51,312 bases of DNA from Bacillus sp. 103mf (GCF_900116295.1 NZ_FPAF01000022.1:1-51312); one strand, 5' to 3'. Shown: positions 29,929-40,587, counted from the stretch's first letter. The notes: generated by a model not told the origin, from the sequence alone. Numbers and translations: made by a program.

Positions 29929-30882
29929 TTAATTGAATAGTACACTTACAGATTCTTCTTCGTAAACACGAATAATTGCTTCTCCAATTAACGGAGCAAC
30001 AGAAAGTTCTTGTACTTTATCAATTTTCTTTTCTTCTGGTAATACGATAGAGTTTGTTACAACTAACTCTTTAATGTTTGAATTTTGAATACGTTCAATT
30101 GCTGGACCAGATAAAACTGGGTGTGTACAGCAAGCATATACTTCAGAAGCACCGTTCTCTATAAGAGCGTTTGCTGCCAATGTAATTGTACCAGCTGTAT
30201 CAATGATGTCATCAATTAAAATTGCTGTTTTACCTTCGATATTACCTACGATATTCATTACTTCCGCTACGTTTGGACGCGGACGGCGTTTATCGATAAT
30301 GGCGATTGGCGCTTTTAAGCGATCTGCCATTTTTCGAGCACGTGTTACACCACCATGGTCAGGAGATACGATTACAATATCCTTAAGACCTTTCTTCTCA
30401 AAGCAATCAGAAAGAATAGGTACACCCATTAAATGGTCGATTGGAATATCGAAGAATCCTTGAATTTGTGGAGCATGTAAATCTAGAGTAATTACACGAG
30501 TAGCACCCGCTGTTTCCAGTAAGTTTGCAAAAAGTTTCGCTGTAATCGGCTCACGAGAGCGCGCTTTACGATCTTGACGTGCATAACCATAGTAAGGAAT
30601 AACAATGTTAATTGTTTTCGCAGATGCACGTTTTAATGCATCAATCATAATAAGCAATTCCATAATATGCTCGTTTACTGGGAAGCTCGTAGATTGGATG
30701 ACAAATACATCGCAACCACGAATACTTTCTTCAATGTTAATTTGAATTTCTCCATCACTAAAGCGTGCAACAGAACATTTTCCTAATTCTACTCCAATGT
30801 GCTTTGCAATTTGCTCAGCAAGTGCCTTATTAGAGTTTAAAGAAAATACTTTCAAATTAGAATTTAGATATTGAGTCGACAT
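29929..30882 (-). CDS. prs: Ribose-phosphate pyrophosphokinase
   Basis: Makes PRPP from ribose 5-phosphate and ATP, the donor used by purine, pyrimidine, histidine and tryptophan synthesis and by Hpt in this window. At 317 aa: [20 protein letters not shown], the regulatory flexible loop, [15 protein letters not shown], and the PRPP motif [17 protein letters not shown] at 30882 lies 18 bp after glmU, so the two form an operon, as in B. subtilis. Confidence 0.98.
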   Translation of the reverse strand: MSTQYLNSNLKVFSLNSNKALAEQIAKHIGVELGKCSVARFSDGEIQINIEESIRGCDVFVIQSTSFPVNEHIMELLIMIDALKRASAKTINIVIPYYGYARQDRKARSREPITAKLFANLLETAGATRVITLDLHAPQIQGFFDIPIDHLMGVPILSDCFEKKGLKDIVIVSPDHGGVTRARKMADRLKAPIAIIDKRRPRPNVAEVMNIVGNIEGKTAILIDDIIDTAGTITLAANALIENGASEVYACCTHPVLSGPAIERIQNSNIKELVVTNSIVLPEEKKIDKVQELSVAPLIGEAIIRVYEEESVSVLFN

Positions 30883-30900
30883 CTAGATTAACCCTCCACA

Positions 30901-32280
30901 TTATGAATTTTTCTTATTCAGCAATTGATCAACATAATCTTCTTTGTTTGTTTGACGTGCACGTGCAATTGATAATGCTTTTGCTGGCACATCTTCTGTA
31001 ATTGTAGAACCTGCCGCAACATAAGCACCATCTCGAACTGTTACAGGAGCAACAAGGTTTGAGTTACAACCAATAAACACACCATCGCCAATCACAGTTT
31101 TAAATTTATTCTTGCCATCGTAGTTTACTGTAATAGAACCACAGCCAAGATTTACATCTTCTCCCACCTCTGCATCACCAATATAGCTTAAGTGAGAAGC
31201 TTTACTTCTATTCCCGAAAACAGTCTTTTTAATTTCAACGAAGTTTCCAACACGAACTTCATTACCAATAACAGATTGCGGACGGATATGAGCGAACGGT
31301 CCAATTGCAACATCAATACCAATCTTACTATCATGAACAGTAGACTGACGAATTGTTGTATTATCGCCCACTTCACTATCACGTATGACTGTATGTGGTC
31401 CAACTTCACAATTTGATCCAATAACAGTATAACCTTCAATAATTGTTCCCGGATAAATAACCGTATCATTACCAATTTTTGCATCACCAGAAATATACGT
31501 GTTGTTCGGATCAATAATCGTAACACCATTTACCATGTGTTTACGGTTAATACGTTTTTTCATAATGTCTTCCGCTTGCGATAGAGCGACCCTGTCGTTA
31601 ACTCCTAATGTTTCATCAAAATGCTCTGTTTGATAGGCAGATACAATATGACCTTCATTTTTCAAAATCTCAATTACATCTGGAAGGTAATATTCTCCCT
31701 GCACATTTTCATTGGAAACTTTAGAAAGGGAAGCAAATAGCGCTTTATTATCAAAACAATACGTACCTGTATTAATTTCTTTAATAGCTCGCTCTACTTC
31801 ATTTGCATCTTTATGTTCAACAATTTTTTCAACATGACCATTTTCATTCCGAACAATCCGACCATAACCAGCAGGCTCTTCTATATAGGCTGTTAATACC
31901 GTTGCCTTTGCACCTGCTTCTTCATGCTGCTTTAATAAAGCTTCCATTGTTTCTGCTGTAATAAGAGGTGTATCACCACAAATTACTAATGTTGTTCCTT
32001 CCTCGTTCCCCAGTGCATCAGCTGCTTGCATAACGGCATGCGCTGTTCCTAGCTGCTCTGTTTGCAATGCAAATTCACTTGCACTTCCTAATTGATCTTG
32101 TACCTTTTCAGCGCCGTGTCCAACAACCGTAACAAGTTTCTGCACTTCTAGCTGAGAGACTTGATCAACTACATGCTGTACCATCGGTTTCCCGCATACA
32201 GGATGTAGCACTTTGTATAAACTTGACTTCATACGTGTGCCTTTCCCTGCAGCAAGAATCACTGCAAATCTTTTTGACAT
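30901..32280 (-). CDS. glmU: Bifunctional UDP-GlcNAc synthase GlmU
   Basis: Acetylates glucosamine-1-phosphate and then uridylates it to UDP-GlcNAc, for peptidoglycan and teichoic acid. At 459 aa: N-terminal uridylyltransferase with [21 protein letters not shown] and [12 protein letters not shown]-terminal left-handed beta-helix of hexapeptide repeats (about 250-440) with the acetyltransferase site [11 protein letters not shown]. Start ATG at 32280 (MSKRFAVIL) has GGAGGGT upstream; ATG 32298 adds six residues. It heads glmU-prs. Confidence 0.98.
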   Translation of the reverse strand: MSKRFAVILAAGKGTRMKSSLYKVLHPVCGKPMVQHVVDQVSQLEVQKLVTVVGHGAEKVQDQLGSASEFALQTEQLGTAHAVMQAADALGNEEGTTLVICGDTPLITAETMEALLKQHEEAGAKATVLTAYIEEPAGYGRIVRNENGHVEKIVEHKDANEVERAIKEINTGTYCFDNKALFASLSKVSNENVQGEYYLPDVIEILKNEGHIVSAYQTEHFDETLGVNDRVALSQAEDIMKKRINRKHMVNGVTIIDPNNTYISGDAKIGNDTVIYPGTIIEGYTVIGSNCEVGPHTVIRDSEVGDNTTIRQSTVHDSKIGIDVAIGPFAHIRPQSVIGNEVRVGNFVEIKKTVFGNRSKASHLSYIGDAEVGEDVNLGCGSITVNYDGKNKFKTVIGDGVFIGCNSNLVAPVTVRDGAYVAAGSTITEDVPAKALSIARARQTNKEDYVDQLLNKKNS

Positions 32281-32464
32281 ATAGACCCTCCATCGCAACC
32301 TATTTATCCATTAAAGATATTATCCTAAATAACTATATATTTCAAGAAACACCTTATAACTATTAAATTTTACCATAACTTTTATACAATGTTTTAGTAT
32401 TTCATATCTTTTTATGAAATAAGCTATACTATTCTCTTTTCATGAAAAATTGAGGCAACTATTA

Positions 32465-32630
32465 TAGATGCAAATTGAAAAAATGATATAAAAATCTCTT
32501 TCTTTTTCAAGGAGAATACCTCGCCATATGCAAGTGTGAAAACAAAGGTAAAGAGGAAATGCAGATTAGTTGTTTCTGCATAGCAGCGACTTATATGCTA
32601 AAAAATCAAAATCGATTTATATAATATATG
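32465..32630 (+). repeat. Second dispersed intergenic repeat, copy 1
   Basis: Shares the blocks CAAATTGAAAAAATGA, TTTCTGCATAGCAGC, ACTTATATG and AAAAATCAAAAT, in the same order, with the complement of 50553-50639; about 75 nt here have no counterpart there. It fills much of the 435-bp gap between spoVG and glmU. GCAGATTAGTTGTTTCTGC also forms a short hairpin. No gene, and family name unknown to me. Confidence 0.65.
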
Positions 32631-32640
32631 AAAACAACAA

Positions 32641-32670
32641 CAAACTCCTGTAAATGCTTACAGGAGTTTG
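32641..32670 (-). terminator. spoVG terminator
   Basis: Perfect 13-base arms CAAACTCCTGTAA (32641-32653) and TTACAGGAGTTTG (32658-32670), loop of four. The run after it on the minus strand is TTGTTGTT. It lies about 45 bp past spoVG. Confidence 0.8.
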
Positions 32671-32715
32671 CCAAAATTATAGAGCTCTTCTTTTAGAGCT
32701 CTTCTTATTCGAATT

Positions 32716-33009
32716 TTACGAAGCTCCAGCTTCTTCAAACTCAACTTCTTCTAACTCGCCTAAACGGTGATACTCAGTTAAAACCGCATCTTGAATCTTA
32801 GAACGAGTATTAGAATTAATTGGATGAGCAATATCACGGAACTCTCCATCTGGAGTACGTTTACTTGGCATTGCTACAAATAATCCATTATTGCCATCAA
32901 TTACACGAATATCATGAACAACAAATTCATGGTCTAGTGTAATAGAAGCAATCGCTCGCATGCGGCCTTCTGTGTTTACGCGGCGTAATCTTACGTCAGT
33001 CACTTCCAT
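32716..33009 (-). CDS. spoVG: Septation/regulatory protein SpoVG
   Basis: Small, abundant nucleic-acid-binding regulator (97 aa), a classical sigma-H and AbrB-controlled gene needed for cortex formation. It has the family opening [19 protein letters not shown] and the core [20 protein letters not shown], then an acidic end. ATG at 33009. A strong sigma-H promoter lies 45-73 bp upstream in a very AT-rich stretch that AbrB could bind. Confidence 0.97.
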   Translation of the reverse strand: MEVTDVRLRRVNTEGRMRAIASITLDHEFVVHDIRVIDGNNGLFVAMPSKRTPDGEFRDIAHPINSNTRSKIQDAVLTEYHRLGELEEVEFEEAGAS

Positions 33010-33053
33010 CTTGTGTTCACCACCCTTTTTCTAAATAAGCGATATATTTCTAT

Positions 33054-33082
33054 AAATTCCACAAATGTTCTATTTTTCCTTC
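33054..33082 (-). promoter_or_regulatory. spoVG promoter, sigma-H
   Basis: On the minus strand GAAGGAAAA (33082-33074), an 11-bp spacer and GTGGAATTT (33062-33054) match the sigma-H consensus RNAGGAWWW-N11/12-RNNGAATWW at every fixed position. The DNA just upstream (33083-33150) is strongly AT-rich, as at the AbrB-bound spoVG control region of B. subtilis. Confidence 0.85.
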
Positions 33083-33162
33083 AATTTTTCAAAAATTTTT
33101 AAGATAAAAATTTTTATATAAGTAAAATATATAAATAAATATAAGTTATCGCTTACAATTCC

Positions 33163-33537
33163 TTATTTTACAAGGGCAATAACTTCAATTTCAACAGATA
33201 CATCTTTCGGTAATTTCACTACTTGTACACAAGAACGTGCTGGTTTATTTGTAGAAAAATATGTACTATATACTTCATTTACCGCATCAAAATCATTCAT
33301 ATCTTTTAAAAATACAGTTGTTTTTACCACTGTCTCAAACGATGCTCCCGCTTCTATTAATACTGCCTTTAAATTTTGAAACACTTGCTCTGTTTGTTCC
33401 TTTACATCCCCAGTCACAAGTTCACCATTTACTGTTAAAGGAATTTGTCCAGAACTGTAAAACATATTATTTACAATCATACCTTGTGAATATGGACCAA
33501 TCACCTGCGGCGCCTCATTTGTTTGAACTACTTTCAT
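33163..33537 (-). CDS. ridA: RidA-family enamine/imine deaminase
   Basis: Hydrolyses reactive 2-aminoacrylate-type enamines made by PLP enzymes. At 124 aa (YabJ in B. subtilis) it shows [20 protein letters not shown] near the N-terminus and [19 protein letters not shown] near the end; the Arg and Glu there are in the RidA active site. ATG at 33537. In B. subtilis, yabJ follows purR and is read with it. Here purR and ridA are separated by about 500 bp with a terminator, a MITE-like element and a hairpin. Confidence 0.96.
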   Translation of the reverse strand: MKVVQTNEAPQVIGPYSQGMIVNNMFYSSGQIPLTVNGELVTGDVKEQTEQVFQNLKAVLIEAGASFETVVKTTVFLKDMNDFDAVNEVYSTYFSTNKPARSCVQVVKLPKDVSVEIEVIALVK

Positions 33538-33602
33538 TATTCCTCACCCTTTTATATTTTTTATCCTGCTTTTACAAGCTGCCCCTAACAAGAAACCTAT
33601 TG

Positions 33603-33652
33603 TTTTAGCAGGTGGTAAGCCTCCAAAGTTGGGAGCTTACCACCTGCTAAAA
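33603..33652. other. Perfect 18-bp inverted repeat upstream of ridA
   Basis: TTTTAGCAGGTGGTAAGC (33603-33620) and its exact complement (33635-33652) enclose a 14-nt spacer. No clear T run follows on either strand, so it is not a plain terminator. Just beyond, AACTTACTGCTCGTAAATAA resembles the bcr1 tail TCTTACTGCCCGTTAATGC, so it may be a strongly changed bcr1. Confidence 0.7.
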
Positions 33653-33714
33653 CTTACTGCTCGTAAATAATATGACAAAGTACCCAACTGGTAAAAGCTT
33701 ATTATCAATCAGTA

Positions 33715-33935
33715 GTAACTACTCAGCTATACCTTTTAGAAATTTAGAAAAGGGTATGATTCTAGTGAAGATGTGTCTCTCTAGTACTTATAAATTCATT
33801 TTTTGGCATATAGACTGCTGTCATGCAAACAAGGGCAGGAAAAGGCACTGACCGCTCCTATGCATCGCCAGTCCCTCTCGCCCATTTAAAAAAATGCTTT
33901 TCTGTCGGTTTTTCATAAAGTAACTGAGTAGTTAC
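33715..33935. mobile_element. MITE-like element with GTAA inverted ends
   Basis: A 221-bp non-coding unit begins GTAACTACTCAG (33715-33726) and ends with the exact complement CTGAGTAGTTAC (33924-33935). It is flanked by a direct repeat AATCAGTA (33707-33714 and 33936-33943). Ends starting GTAA and an 8-bp target duplication are the IS66-family pattern. It contains no open frame of note. Inside, GCATATAGACTGCTG resembles the second dispersed repeat of this window. It lies between ridA and the purR terminator. Confidence 0.7.
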
Positions 33936-33948
33936 AATCAGTATAAAA

Positions 33949-33974
33949 AAAGATAAAGCAGTTGCTTTATCTTT
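33949..33974 (-). terminator. purR terminator
   Basis: AAAGATAAAGC (33949-33959) and GCTTTATCTTT (33964-33974) around AGTT, followed by a run of T on the minus strand. A second inverted repeat AAACAATCT/AGATTGTTT (34006-34014, 34022-34030) lies right after the stop codon. Confidence 0.8.
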
Positions 33975-34033
33975 TCCCCCGCTCTGACGAACAGTATCTT
34001 CTTTAAAACAATCTATGAAGAAGATTGTTTATC

Positions 34034-34882
34034 TTATTCAACTTCTACAATCATATCAGCAAATGGACTTAAAGAATAATTTCCTTTTTCCACCTGAATC
34101 GTCTTTTCTCTCACATCTACTTCAGACAAGCGAATTAACGAAACAAAGTTATCTACAAGTCTTTCCTCAATATCACTTGATTCCACTAAAACACCAATGC
34201 CAACAACATTTGCATTAAATTCCTCAAGCATACTCATCATACCTTGCACTGTTCCGCCAGCCTTCATAAAATCATCAATGATTAATACATTCGCACCTTC
34301 CGGAAGACTACGCTTTGCTAATGTCATCGTTTGAATACGCTTAGAAGAACCTGACACATAATTAATACTTACTGTTGGGCCTTCTGTTACTTTATTATCT
34401 TTTCTAGCAATTACGACTGGGACATTTAAATAATTGGCTACTGCATATGCCAAAGGAATCCCTTTCGTCGCAACTGTCATAACAGCGTCAATTGGCTGTC
34501 TTGCAAATACAGAAGCAAAAAGTCTTCCTGCACCATTAATGTAGCGCGGATTACTTAAAAGATCCGTCATATATAAATAACCACCCGGAAGAATACGATC
34601 AGGATTCTCAAATAATTTACAAAGCTCACTAATAATTTGCTTTGCTTCCTTCTGACTTATATATGGGATATATTTCACTCCTCCTGCTGCGCCTGGTACC
34701 GTTTGTAATGTGCCGACTCCTTGTTGTTCAAACGTTTGTTTAATAATAACTAAATCTTCACTAATAGAAGATTTAGCAGATTGATACCGTTCAGCAAAAA
34801 AAGTGAGAGAAACTAACTGACGAGGGTTTTGAAGCAAATAATAAGTCATATCGACTAATCTTGTACTTCGTCTAATTTTCAT
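34034..34882 (-). CDS. purR: Purine operon repressor PurR
   Basis: PRPP-sensing repressor of purine genes. At 282 aa: N-terminal winged-helix domain (about 1-72, MKIRRSTRLVDMTYYLLQNP) and a PRTase-like domain with the PRPP motif VLIIDDFMKAGGT. B. subtilis PurR binds paired PurBoxes and responds to PRPP, made here by prs. ATG at 34882 with GAGGTGAG upstream. It follows ispE by 54 bp, and a PurBox-like site lies between them, which suggests self-control. Confidence 0.97.
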   Translation of the reverse strand: MKIRRSTRLVDMTYYLLQNPRQLVSLTFFAERYQSAKSSISEDLVIIKQTFEQQGVGTLQTVPGAAGGVKYIPYISQKEAKQIISELCKLFENPDRILPGGYLYMTDLLSNPRYINGAGRLFASVFARQPIDAVMTVATKGIPLAYAVANYLNVPVVIARKDNKVTEGPTVSINYVSGSSKRIQTMTLAKRSLPEGANVLIIDDFMKAGGTVQGMMSMLEEFNANVVGIGVLVESSDIEERLVDNFVSLIRLSEVDVREKTIQVEKGNYSLSPFADMIVEVE

Positions 34883-34895
34883 GCTCTCACCTCAA

Positions 34896-34907
34896 ATTAC
34901 GAATATT
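34896..34907. promoter_or_regulatory. Candidate PurBox upstream of purR
   Basis: ATTACGAATATT on the plus strand matches the PurBox AWWWCGAACWWT at 11 of 12 positions (C to T at position 9), 14 bp upstream of purR. The expected inverted partner about 16 bp away is only a weak match, so this is provisional. Confidence 0.4.
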
Positions 34908-34936
34908 TTAAACAAATCATAACTTATTATACGCCT

Positions 34937-35806
34937 TTATTCAAGACCTTCCCGCTCTCCTAATAAACGAACTGCGTATACTTGATCACAAAATCCTTTT
35001 AAACCGTTATAAATACGGTGCATGCGTGAATCATGACGAACTAAACCAAAAACTGTGGGACCGCTACCACTCATTAAAACCGCATCTGCACCGAAACGTT
35101 TCATCTGAGCCTTAATATGTGCAACTTCAGGATGCATTGAAAATGTTACATCTTCTAATACATTGCCAACAGCATGACAAATTCCCTCATAGTCACCATT
35201 TTGAATCACTTCAACCATACGGTTTACATCTGGATGTGTTACACGATTTAATCGTAAATTCCCATATACGTCAGCTGTAGATACACCAATATGTGGTTTA
35301 GCCAAAATAACCCAGCAAGAAGGAGGTGTCTTAATGTGTTCGATTTTTTCTCCACGACCTGTTGCAATGGCAGTTCCGCCATATACACAAAACGATACAT
35401 CTGATCCAATCTCGGCACCTAATTCTGCAAGTTCATCAATTGTAAGTCCAAGATTCCATAATTGATTCAGACCTCTTAATGCTGCAGCTGCATCGCTGCT
35501 TCCACCTGCTAAGCCTGCTGCAACCGGAATCGTTTTTTCAATTGTAATAGATACTCCGCTTTTTACTTGAAAGCGTTCCTTTAACAATTTTGCCGCCTGA
35601 TAAGCTAAATTTCTTTGGTCGTCTGGGACATAACGGTTATGAGATACAATTTCAATCCGGTCTTCAGATAACTCTGTTAGTTCTAACCGATCTGCTAAAT
35701 CAATTGTTGTCATAATCATTTTAACTTCATGATAACCGTCCGGTCTTTTCCCTAGTACATCTAACGACAAATTAATTTTTGCTGGTGCTTTAACTAGTAG
35801 CTTCAA
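34937..35806 (-). CDS. ispE: 4-diphosphocytidyl-2-C-methyl-D-erythritol kinase
   Basis: GHMP kinase of the MEP isoprenoid pathway. At 289 aa: [20 protein letters not shown] at the start, the ATP loop [15 protein letters not shown], and [11 protein letters not shown] near the end. Start set at TTG 35806: homologues begin [10 protein letters not shown] there and AGGTGA lies 5-6 bases upstream; GTG at 35815 would add three residues. The 190 bp between it and sspF contain no gene. Confidence 0.95.
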   Translation of the reverse strand: MKLLVKAPAKINLSLDVLGKRPDGYHEVKMIMTTIDLADRLELTELSEDRIEIVSHNRYVPDDQRNLAYQAAKLLKERFQVKSGVSITIEKTIPVAAGLAGGSSDAAAALRGLNQLWNLGLTIDELAELGAEIGSDVSFCVYGGTAIATGRGEKIEHIKTPPSCWVILAKPHIGVSTADVYGNLRLNRVTHPDVNRMVEVIQNGDYEGICHAVGNVLEDVTFSMHPEVAHIKAQMKRFGADAVLMSGSGPTVFGLVRHDSRMHRIYNGLKGFCDQVYAVRLLGEREGLE

Positions 35807-35954
35807 TCTATTCACCTACTCTATGTACTCAATCTTTTATCGTTTATTTTACCATAAATTTATAGTAGAACGATGACACTTTCCTAATTATAACGAAAAG
35901 CATCAAGAATGAAACTACTTATACACTACGAATACAACTTTTTCGCGTGCAAAA

Positions 35955-35977
35955 AGCCGAGGAACATCTCCTCGGCT
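35955..35977 (-). terminator. sspF terminator
   Basis: AGCCGAGGA (35955-35963) pairs with TCCTCGGCT (35969-35977), loop of five, then TTTTTGC on the minus strand, just past the sspF stop. Confidence 0.85.
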
Positions 35978-36002
35978 ACCGTAGCATAGAAGTATCTTAC
36001 TG

Positions 36003-36182
36003 TTACTGGTTTTGTTTCATCAATTGCTGCTCTGCAATTTCAATTGCACGTTTAACCATATTACCAGCATCTTTCGCACGAATTCCGCCCCATCCTTCTT
36101 TTTGCACGACATCATAAAATCCAAGCTCTTTTGCAAGCTCTTCTTTAAATTTATTTGACATGACTCCTCTTCGTCTACTCAA
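36003..36182 (-). CDS. sspF: Small acid-soluble spore protein, alpha/beta-like (SspF)
   Basis: DNA-coating spore protein of 59 aa. It has the SASP signature region [18 protein letters not shown] and [19 protein letters not shown]. Start chosen at TTG 36182 with GGGGGA 6 bases upstream, giving [13 protein letters not shown]; the ATG at 36131-36133 region of the same frame (36161) has its GGAG too close. A consensus sigma-G -10 (CATACTA) lies about 35 bp upstream, which fits forespore expression. Confidence 0.93.
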   Translation of the reverse strand: MSRRRGVMSNKFKEELAKELGFYDVVQKEGWGGIRAKDAGNMVKRAIEIAEQQLMKQNQ

Positions 36183-36213
36183 CGCAAGTCCCCCTTTATC
36201 GCTACGGTACATT

Positions 36214-36220
36214 TAGTATG
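36214..36220 (-). promoter_or_regulatory. sigma-G -10 element of sspF
   Basis: CATACTA on the minus strand is an exact sigma-F/sigma-G -10. The -35 (TTGAA or TTTGA, 16-17 bp away) is weak. SASP genes are sigma-G genes, which supports it. Confidence 0.6.
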
Positions 36221-36277
36221 TGACACTACGAATTTCTTCAAATCCGGAAAATATATGTAATCAAACAAACCCCATCC

Positions 36278-36553
36278 TTAAACAGATTGTCCATCTAACA
36301 TGATTTCATTATCTTGTGCATCATAAAACGTAAGCTCAACAGTCTCTGTTAATACGTCTGCATAACTATAAGAAACACGCTGAAATGTATCTTCTTGTTG
36401 ATCAAGTTGAACTACAAAAACCGAACGGTATGTTTCTGCCAGCACACCAGATCGTTCTATCGTCTTCCTTCTTCCACTATTGGCTTTTAGCATAAGCCTC
36501 TGACCAAGATGATGGTCCAAAGCACTTTTAATTTCATCTAAACGTTTTGACAT
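36278..36553 (-). CDS. veg: Veg protein
   Basis: A 91-aa cytoplasmic protein of the Veg family, strongly expressed in growing B. subtilis and reported to stimulate biofilm formation. The conserved core is [20 protein letters not shown] and [18 protein letters not shown]. The C-terminus [14 protein letters not shown] is variable. ATG at 36553, with GAGGTG upstream. I could not see the very strong TTGACA promoter known in B. subtilis. Confidence 0.94.
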   Translation of the reverse strand: MSKRLDEIKSALDHHLGQRLMLKANSGRRKTIERSGVLAETYRSVFVVQLDQQEDTFQRVSYSYADVLTETVELTFYDAQDNEIMLDGQSV

Positions 36554-36669
36554 ATCATGCTACACCTCGCTGTAATTGGGATGGAAAGTATAAAAATACA
36601 AGTTATACATATATAGTCTGTACGTTCTTATACTTTTTTATCCAAATCTCAAAAAGCGCATACATAAAA

Positions 36670-36693
36670 AGCAAGGCAAATGCTTACCTTGCT
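36670..36693 (-). terminator. yabG terminator
   Basis: AGCAAGG (36670-36676) pairs with CCTTGCT (36687-36693) followed by TTTTT on the minus strand. Its first arm touches the yabG stop codon (36693-36695). Confidence 0.75.
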
Positions 36694-37556
36694 CACTCTT
36701 CATAATATTGAAAGGGCAATCCTGTTCGTAAAATTCCTTTTGTTTCAATTCCACCAAGCCCCTTCTCACCGGTTACTGTATTGCGTATTACATCCCAAAC
36801 ATTAACCCGTTCCATAAAAGAAGTAAAGCTCACTTTTGCTACAACATATACTGGATCTAATGCATGAATATTAATACGGGACGGAGAGCTTGCAAAATTT
36901 GCTCCAGCTCGAATAAGAGCTTCAAAATGCGATTGACATGCTCCAGCAAAAATAACAGGGTGATCTAATGAAGGATACTTTTTTCGTACTGTACGTACAG
37001 CCTGTACAAAATGCTTAGAATGACGATAAGCGGCTAAATTGCCCATTTCTCCTTTTGATTTTGTATAAGCATCATGTCCGGTAATCACTAAGATATCAGG
37101 ACGAACATGCTCAATTAAATCTAGAACCTTGTCTTGCATCTCCGTTTCTTTACAATGAATTCCCTGTACAGGCACACCTATTTTCGTATATAGATCTAAG
37201 CATTTTCTTAAATATAAAGGATCCCCATCAAGATGGAGCACTTTACCTGGCATTTGAAAATAATTTACTTCATTTGCATAGCCGCCTGTTGACTGATATT
37301 CTTGGCGCTCTCTCATTAATACATAATCTTGTTGAAATAAACGATATGTCTTTTCCATTGTTTCTCGTTCCTGTTTCACTCTTTTCGTATAATCCCGTTG
37401 ATCGACAAGAACTAAATCTTCTATTGGTGCATCTGCTACGAGCCGAAATTCTTCCCCAAACAAAATTGCTATCGTGTCTTTTATTTCTGTTACTCGAAAA
37501 AGAAGGTCGCGCTTATAAGACTTTCTCTCCACTAAATCTCCAACGTGTACAGCCAT
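36693..37556 (-). CDS. yabG: Sporulation-specific protease YabG
   Basis: Protease that processes spore coat proteins, made in the mother cell under sigma-K. At 287 aa it matches B. subtilis (290). An N-terminal KOW-like beta segment (VGDLVERKSYKRDLLFRVTE) precedes a protease domain. His in VITGHDAYTKSKG and Cys in VIFAGACQSHFEAL could form the catalytic pair; this is inferred, as the two residues sit in clan-CD-like strand ends. ATG at 37556, GGAGGT upstream, and a sigma-K-like promoter 50 bp further. Confidence 0.94.
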   Translation of the reverse strand: MAVHVGDLVERKSYKRDLLFRVTEIKDTIAILFGEEFRLVADAPIEDLVLVDQRDYTKRVKQERETMEKTYRLFQQDYVLMRERQEYQSTGGYANEVNYFQMPGKVLHLDGDPLYLRKCLDLYTKIGVPVQGIHCKETEMQDKVLDLIEHVRPDILVITGHDAYTKSKGEMGNLAAYRHSKHFVQAVRTVRKKYPSLDHPVIFAGACQSHFEALIRAGANFASSPSRINIHALDPVYVVAKVSFTSFMERVNVWDVIRNTVTGEKGLGGIETKGILRTGLPFQYYEE

Positions 37557-37605
37557 CCTTTTACCTCCAAACTCGTAGGGACATATAACTCACTACGTTC
37601 TGTTT

Positions 37606-37633
37606 TAGCCTATGAACTTATAGGAAAAAGGTG
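37606..37633 (-). promoter_or_regulatory. yabG promoter, sigma-K type
   Basis: On the minus strand CACC (37633-37630) and CATAGGCTA (37614-37606) match the sigma-K elements mACm and CATANNNTA; the spacer is 15 bp, one short of the usual 16-17. yabG is sigma-K-controlled in B. subtilis. Confidence 0.6.
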
Positions 37634-37637
37634 ACAA

Positions 37638-37666
37638 AAAAGGCAGCTCAAAACGAGCTACCTTTT
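37638..37666 (-). terminator. ksgA terminator
   Basis: AAAAGGCAGCTC (37638-37649) and GAGCTACCTTTT (37655-37666) pair with one C-A mismatch, followed by TTTTTTG on the minus strand. Confidence 0.75.
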
Positions 37667-37675
37667 ACATTTTAT

Positions 37676-39143
<1,468 letters not shown>

Positions 39144-39236
39144 AACTTCCTCCACACTCATTTCACATCTCTAATTAGTAAAACAAAAAAACGCCTACTT
39201 TTCCATTATTATTTTCCTAGTTGATACAATTTAAAA

Positions 39237-39262
39237 AGCAGAGGAGAAAAAGTTCCTCTGCT
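39237..39262 (-). terminator. yabE terminator
   Basis: AGCAGAGGA (39237-39245) pairs with TCCTCTGCT (39254-39262), loop of eight, followed by T run on the minus strand. Confidence 0.8.
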
Positions 39263-39269
39263 TACCATA

Positions 39270-40463
39270 TTATTGTAACACTTTAATCTTTACTTGTTTT
39301 CTTCCCCAAGCATCTACCTGTGATTCTGTTGGCATAAGAACATCAATACGATACCCTTTAATTGCTCCGCCCGTGTCACCAGCAACTGCATATCCATATC
39401 CTTCTACCCATACCTTTGTTCCAAGAGGAATAATCCGTGGATCTACTGCAATTAATTTCATATTTGGATTTTCCTTATAATTATAACCACCCGCGCTTAC
39501 ACCTTGGCATCCACCACAATACGGTGAGTAAGCTGTTGCTTGCACAAAAAATTCGTTGGTAACTACACCTTCTGCATCATCTAAAATAGGCTTTTCTTCT
39601 TTTTTGCCAACAGCTACAATACGATTTTTTTCTTCTTGCACTAGTTCTTCTTTCTGTAAGTTTCTTGAAACTTCATTTCCATCCTCTTTGATGACTGCAA
39701 ATACTTTCTTCCTTTTTCCTTCTATTCCTTCTTGAATCACTTTTTCTGTTCCCTTAGGGAGTGAGGAATCTTCTTGTCTCACTTCAGTAAAGGGAATTGG
39801 CTCTTCCACTACATCGCTTACTTTTTCTACTCGAACCACTTTGACCTTTATATTTTGTTGCATCACTTCCTGTAAAGCCGGTTCTACTCTATCCATTTCG
39901 CTTAGTGATACTTGTCGTTCTTTCAAAAAGTTAGCGACAGTAGTCGAAGTTGACCATACTTGCTGTTCTTGACCGCCAACATATAATGTAACTGGGAATG
40001 CTTTTTGAATCATAATTTTTTGAGTGCCTTCTAACGATGTATGCAAACTAGGATATACTTTATCATGTTCACTAATTTCAATATGTTCTTCTACTAACAA
40101 ATCTTTTACTGTTTTTGCTGTTAATTGTACTTGTTTCTCTTTTCCATCCACTATAATCGTAAATGGCTTCGCTTTTTCGACAATTACTTTCATTTCATCC
40201 TTAATTTTCGCAGAAATTGCTGGATATATATGATCTTTTGCTGCCACTTAAATCTTCTCTTCCTGCAACAACTCACTTACAGTATTCGCATGTGTATAAA
40301 TTTCTTGTTTCTTTCCATCTACTTCAATAGTTATTTTATCTGTTGTTCCCGCATAAGCTACTGTCCCAACAGATCCTGAAATAATTAATGCACTCGTAAA
40401 TCTTACTACTAATCTTTTGTTCACTTCTAACCTGGATAATAACTTTTTAGCATTTGCAATCAA
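39270..40463 (-). pseudogene. yabE: YabE-like G5/3D-domain cell wall protein, interrupted by a stop
   Basis: Resembles B. subtilis YabE, a resuscitation-factor-like wall protein. From TTG 40463 (GGAGGGT 8 bases upstream): membrane anchor (about 18-38, RFTSALIISGSVGTVAYAG), DUF348 repeats (about 44-200), a G5 domain, and a C-terminal 3D domain (YSPYCGGCQG, LIAVDPRIIPLGTKVWVEGY, GGAIKGYRIDV with catalytic-type Asp). An in-frame TAA at 40248-40250, in the first DUF348 repeat, splits it. The two pieces are in the same frame, so one base change explains it. GTG follows the stop, so restart is possible but would lack the export signal. Confidence 0.85.
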
Positions 40464-40567
40464 AATAAAGTACCCTCCCTGTCTAGATCAGAATTATTAA
40501 CTCTCATTCTCCTACTATTTCTAGTAGTGTTACTTATCTGAAGATAAACATAGGTGAAGGAAGAAAG

Positions 40568-40587
40568 AGAGGAGGAATACCTCCTCT
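40568..40587 (-). terminator. tatD terminator
   Basis: AGAGGAGG (40568-40575) and CCTCCTCT (40580-40587) around AATA. The tract after it is CTTTCTTCC, poorer than the other terminators here. Confidence 0.55.
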
